The notes beneath the pieces were generated by a model. That model was given only the letters and a program-made list of their open reading frames with translations. It searched no databases and was not told the origin of the DNA. A stretch of 64,000 nt of DNA from SLAN01 sp964565375 (GTDB taxonomy: Bacteria; Spirochaetota; Spirochaetia; DSM-27196; SKKC01): the NCBI GenBank assembly GCA_964565375.1, contig CAZMEV010000002.1, forward strand, positions 1-64,000, written 5' to 3'. Of the stretch, positions 62,637 to 64,000 are shown piece after piece. The stretch's first letter is position 1. Every line of letters begins with the position of its first letter. Made by a program: the position numbers and the translations under genes.

Positions 62637-62666
62637 TTGCACAGGCGTACGAATTGCTGGTATATT
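62637..62666 (+). promoter_or_regulatory. Candidate promoter of the penicillin-binding protein gene
   Basis: TTGCAC (62637-62642) and TATATT (62661-62666) are separated by 18 bases. Transcription would start about 120 bases before the GTG start. The region 62605-62795 holds no gene. Confidence 0.4.
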
Positions 62667-62795
62667 AACCATGTATGGGGATGCCCTGACCACACGTACC
62701 GTGGGGGTATGCGGCGGTTCGCTTTCTAATGAACGGGCCGCTGCGTTTGTTTTTCTTTGCGCTCCACGATTATTTTGAAAGGGGATCCTTAGCCA

Positions 62796-64000
62796 GTGAA
62801 GCCATCACATTTCATACTCCGCCGGAGAATACTACACACTGCTATAATCGCCTTCGCAGCGATAGCGATGCTATCTGTAGCAACGGTCGGCATAATGGTC
62901 TACCGCATTATTGCGGCCACGCCGGAACTCGAGGAATACGAGTCCGCCGAACAGGGTCCGGTTGTTCTCGACTCGGAAGGCGAAGAACTTGGACTGCTGC
63001 GCGAAGAGGAGCAGGTTCACGTCTCGATAGATGATGTTCCGGAAGCGGTGATACACGCGATTGTTGCAATAGAAGACCGAAGATTCTATAAGCACAGAGG
63101 GCTGGATCTGCGGGGGATCATTCGCGCTGCCTGGATCAATTTGCGCACAGGACGAATTGTTCAGGGAGCAAGCACCATTACCCAGCAGCTTGCCCGTACG
63201 CTCTATCTGACCCGCGAGCGCACCATAACGCGCAAGATCTCCGAAAGCTACCTGGCTTTGCAGATGGAACGCCGGTACGGGAAGGATGAAATCCTTGAAA
63301 TGTACCTGAACGAGGTCTACTTCGGCGGCGGCGCAACCGGCATTGAGGCGGCTTCACAGCGGTTTTTCGATAGATCGGTAGCGGAGGTGAGCACTGCCGA
63401 GGCTGCAATGCTCGCCGGTTCGCTGCGGGCACCGCGGCACTATAATCCGCTGACTAACCCCGAACGGGCCCGGCGCCGACTCTCGGTGGTGCTCACGGCA
63501 ATGGAAAACGAAGGGTTCTTAAGCACCGAGGAAGCGGCTGAAGCGCGGGCGGAAGAGCCGGATATCGTCTCGCCGAGAGAACGCGAAGACCTTGCCGCGG
63601 ATTTCATCGCACACGTGCGCGAAACACTTCTCGATCAGTTCGACGGTGAGAACCTGTATCAGCACGATCTCGAAATTCATACAACGCTGAACCGTACAAA
63701 ACAGAAAGAGGCTGAAAGAGCCATTGAGGCAGGGTTTGAAGACGAGGTGCTCCCGACGGTCACAGACGAGGAGGAGCCGATTAACAGGCTGCAGCCGCAG
63801 GCAGCGCTTGTAAGCATGGACTCCCGCAGCGGCGCCGTTCGGGCCATGGTCGGGGGTCGGGGCGGCGACGCGTACAATCGCGCTACAATGACAACACGAC
63901 AACCGGGGTCCGCATTTAAACCGTTTATCTATTCTGCTGCGCTCTCGAAGCGCGGGTACCACCCCGGAACGATGGTAAACGATATGCCGATTTCGGTGCC
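62796..64000 (+). CDS. Class A penicillin-binding protein, N-terminal part
   Basis: The frame runs off the right edge; 401 residues are visible. A short cytoplasmic N-terminus and one transmembrane helix (about 14-40) precede the glycosyltransferase-51 domain. The catalytic glutamate is E93 in VAIEDRRFYKHRG, followed by GASTITQQLAR (124-134) and EMYLNEVYFGGGATGIEAA. The transpeptidase begins near 335, with the serine S372 and lysine K375 in RQPGSAFKPFIY. It polymerises and cross-links peptidoglycan. The start is GTG 62796, with AAAGGGG 11 bases upstream. It is PBP1a-like. Confidence 0.93.
   Translation, partial: MKPSHFILRRRILHTAIIAFAAIAMLSVATVGIMVYRIIAATPELEEYESAEQGPVVLDSEGEELGLLREEEQVHVSIDDVPEAVIHAIVAIEDRRFYKHRGLDLRGIIRAAWINLRTGRIVQGASTITQQLARTLYLTRERTITRKISESYLALQMERRYGKDEILEMYLNEVYFGGGATGIEAASQRFFDRSVAEVSTAEAAMLAGSLRAPRHYNPLTNPERARRRLSVVLTAMENEGFLSTEEAAEARAEEPDIVSPREREDLAADFIAHVRETLLDQFDGENLYQHDLEIHTTLNRTKQKEAERAIEAGFEDEVLPTVTDEEEPINRLQPQAALVSMDSRSGAVRAMVGGRGGDAYNRATMTTRQPGSAFKPFIYSAALSKRGYHPGTMVNDMPISV

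Overview
This 64 kb window is a gene-dense bacterial chromosome segment, fairly GC-rich (roughly 55-60% by eye). It has no phage, insertion sequence, CRISPR array or rRNA. Several genes point to a free-living member of the Spirochaetota: a YjfB-type motility protein, the paired TIGR03545/TIGR03546 genes, SorC-type sugar regulators, a SpoIID/LytB-TPR exported protein and HisKA_2 kinases. This assignment is an inference from gene content and was not confirmed by any search.

Left part (1-33 kb). The window opens with the end of a probable outer-membrane barrel gene and a tRNA-Arg(CCU) followed by an elaborate hairpin. Next comes a three-gene signalling unit: OmpR-type regulator, HAMP kinase and a small RelA/SpoT-type alarmone synthetase. 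After that are a GntP permease, a TPR protein and two HisKA_2 sensor systems, one paired with a periplasmic binding protein and one a soluble receiver-PAS-kinase. The rest holds a GH36 alpha-galactosidase, an HtpX protease and two SorC regulators, the second just ahead of glycerol kinase. A compact co-oriented block follows (SpoIID/LytB-TPR, DUF456, HemW, DUF3267, EamA), then an ABC exporter and an AcuI/YhdH reductase.

Middle part (33-47 kb). An acyl-CoA synthetase, thiolase and FadB-like protein form a fatty-acid degradation operon with no acyl-CoA dehydrogenase beside it. A minus-strand cluster follows: EAL protein, an unusual endonuclease/exonuclease/phosphatase-D-serine dehydratase fusion, TIGR03545, TIGR03546 and an NDH-2-like flavoprotein.

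Right part (47-64 kb). This holds a FabD-like acyltransferase, an AvtA-type aminotransferase and a divergent sulfur unit (CysM facing OsmC-MetZ). Immediately after metZ lies the main find: a 211-residue seven-helix protein that aligns without gaps to bacteriorhodopsin helices F-G. It keeps the retinal lysine and the helix-G aspartate, but its helix-C motif is Leu-Ser-Gln instead of Asp-Thr-Asp. It appears to be a microbial rhodopsin of an atypical class. Then come a GH13 amylase, a TauE-type exporter, endonuclease IV, a GNAT protein, a thioredoxin-like protein, an SDR and EamA pair with a divergent LysR regulator, a DUF374 acyltransferase and the start of a class A penicillin-binding protein.

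A second theme runs through the window. Short tandem repeats with unrelated 16-42 bp units sit between genes, often across a stop codon, and also inside several genes as low-complexity inserts. All three 100-N assembly gaps (33389-33488, 47074-47173, 53953-54052) fall inside such arrays. No gene-free stretch exceeds 300 bases except 33220-33647 and 46974-47337, which hold repeat arrays and gaps.
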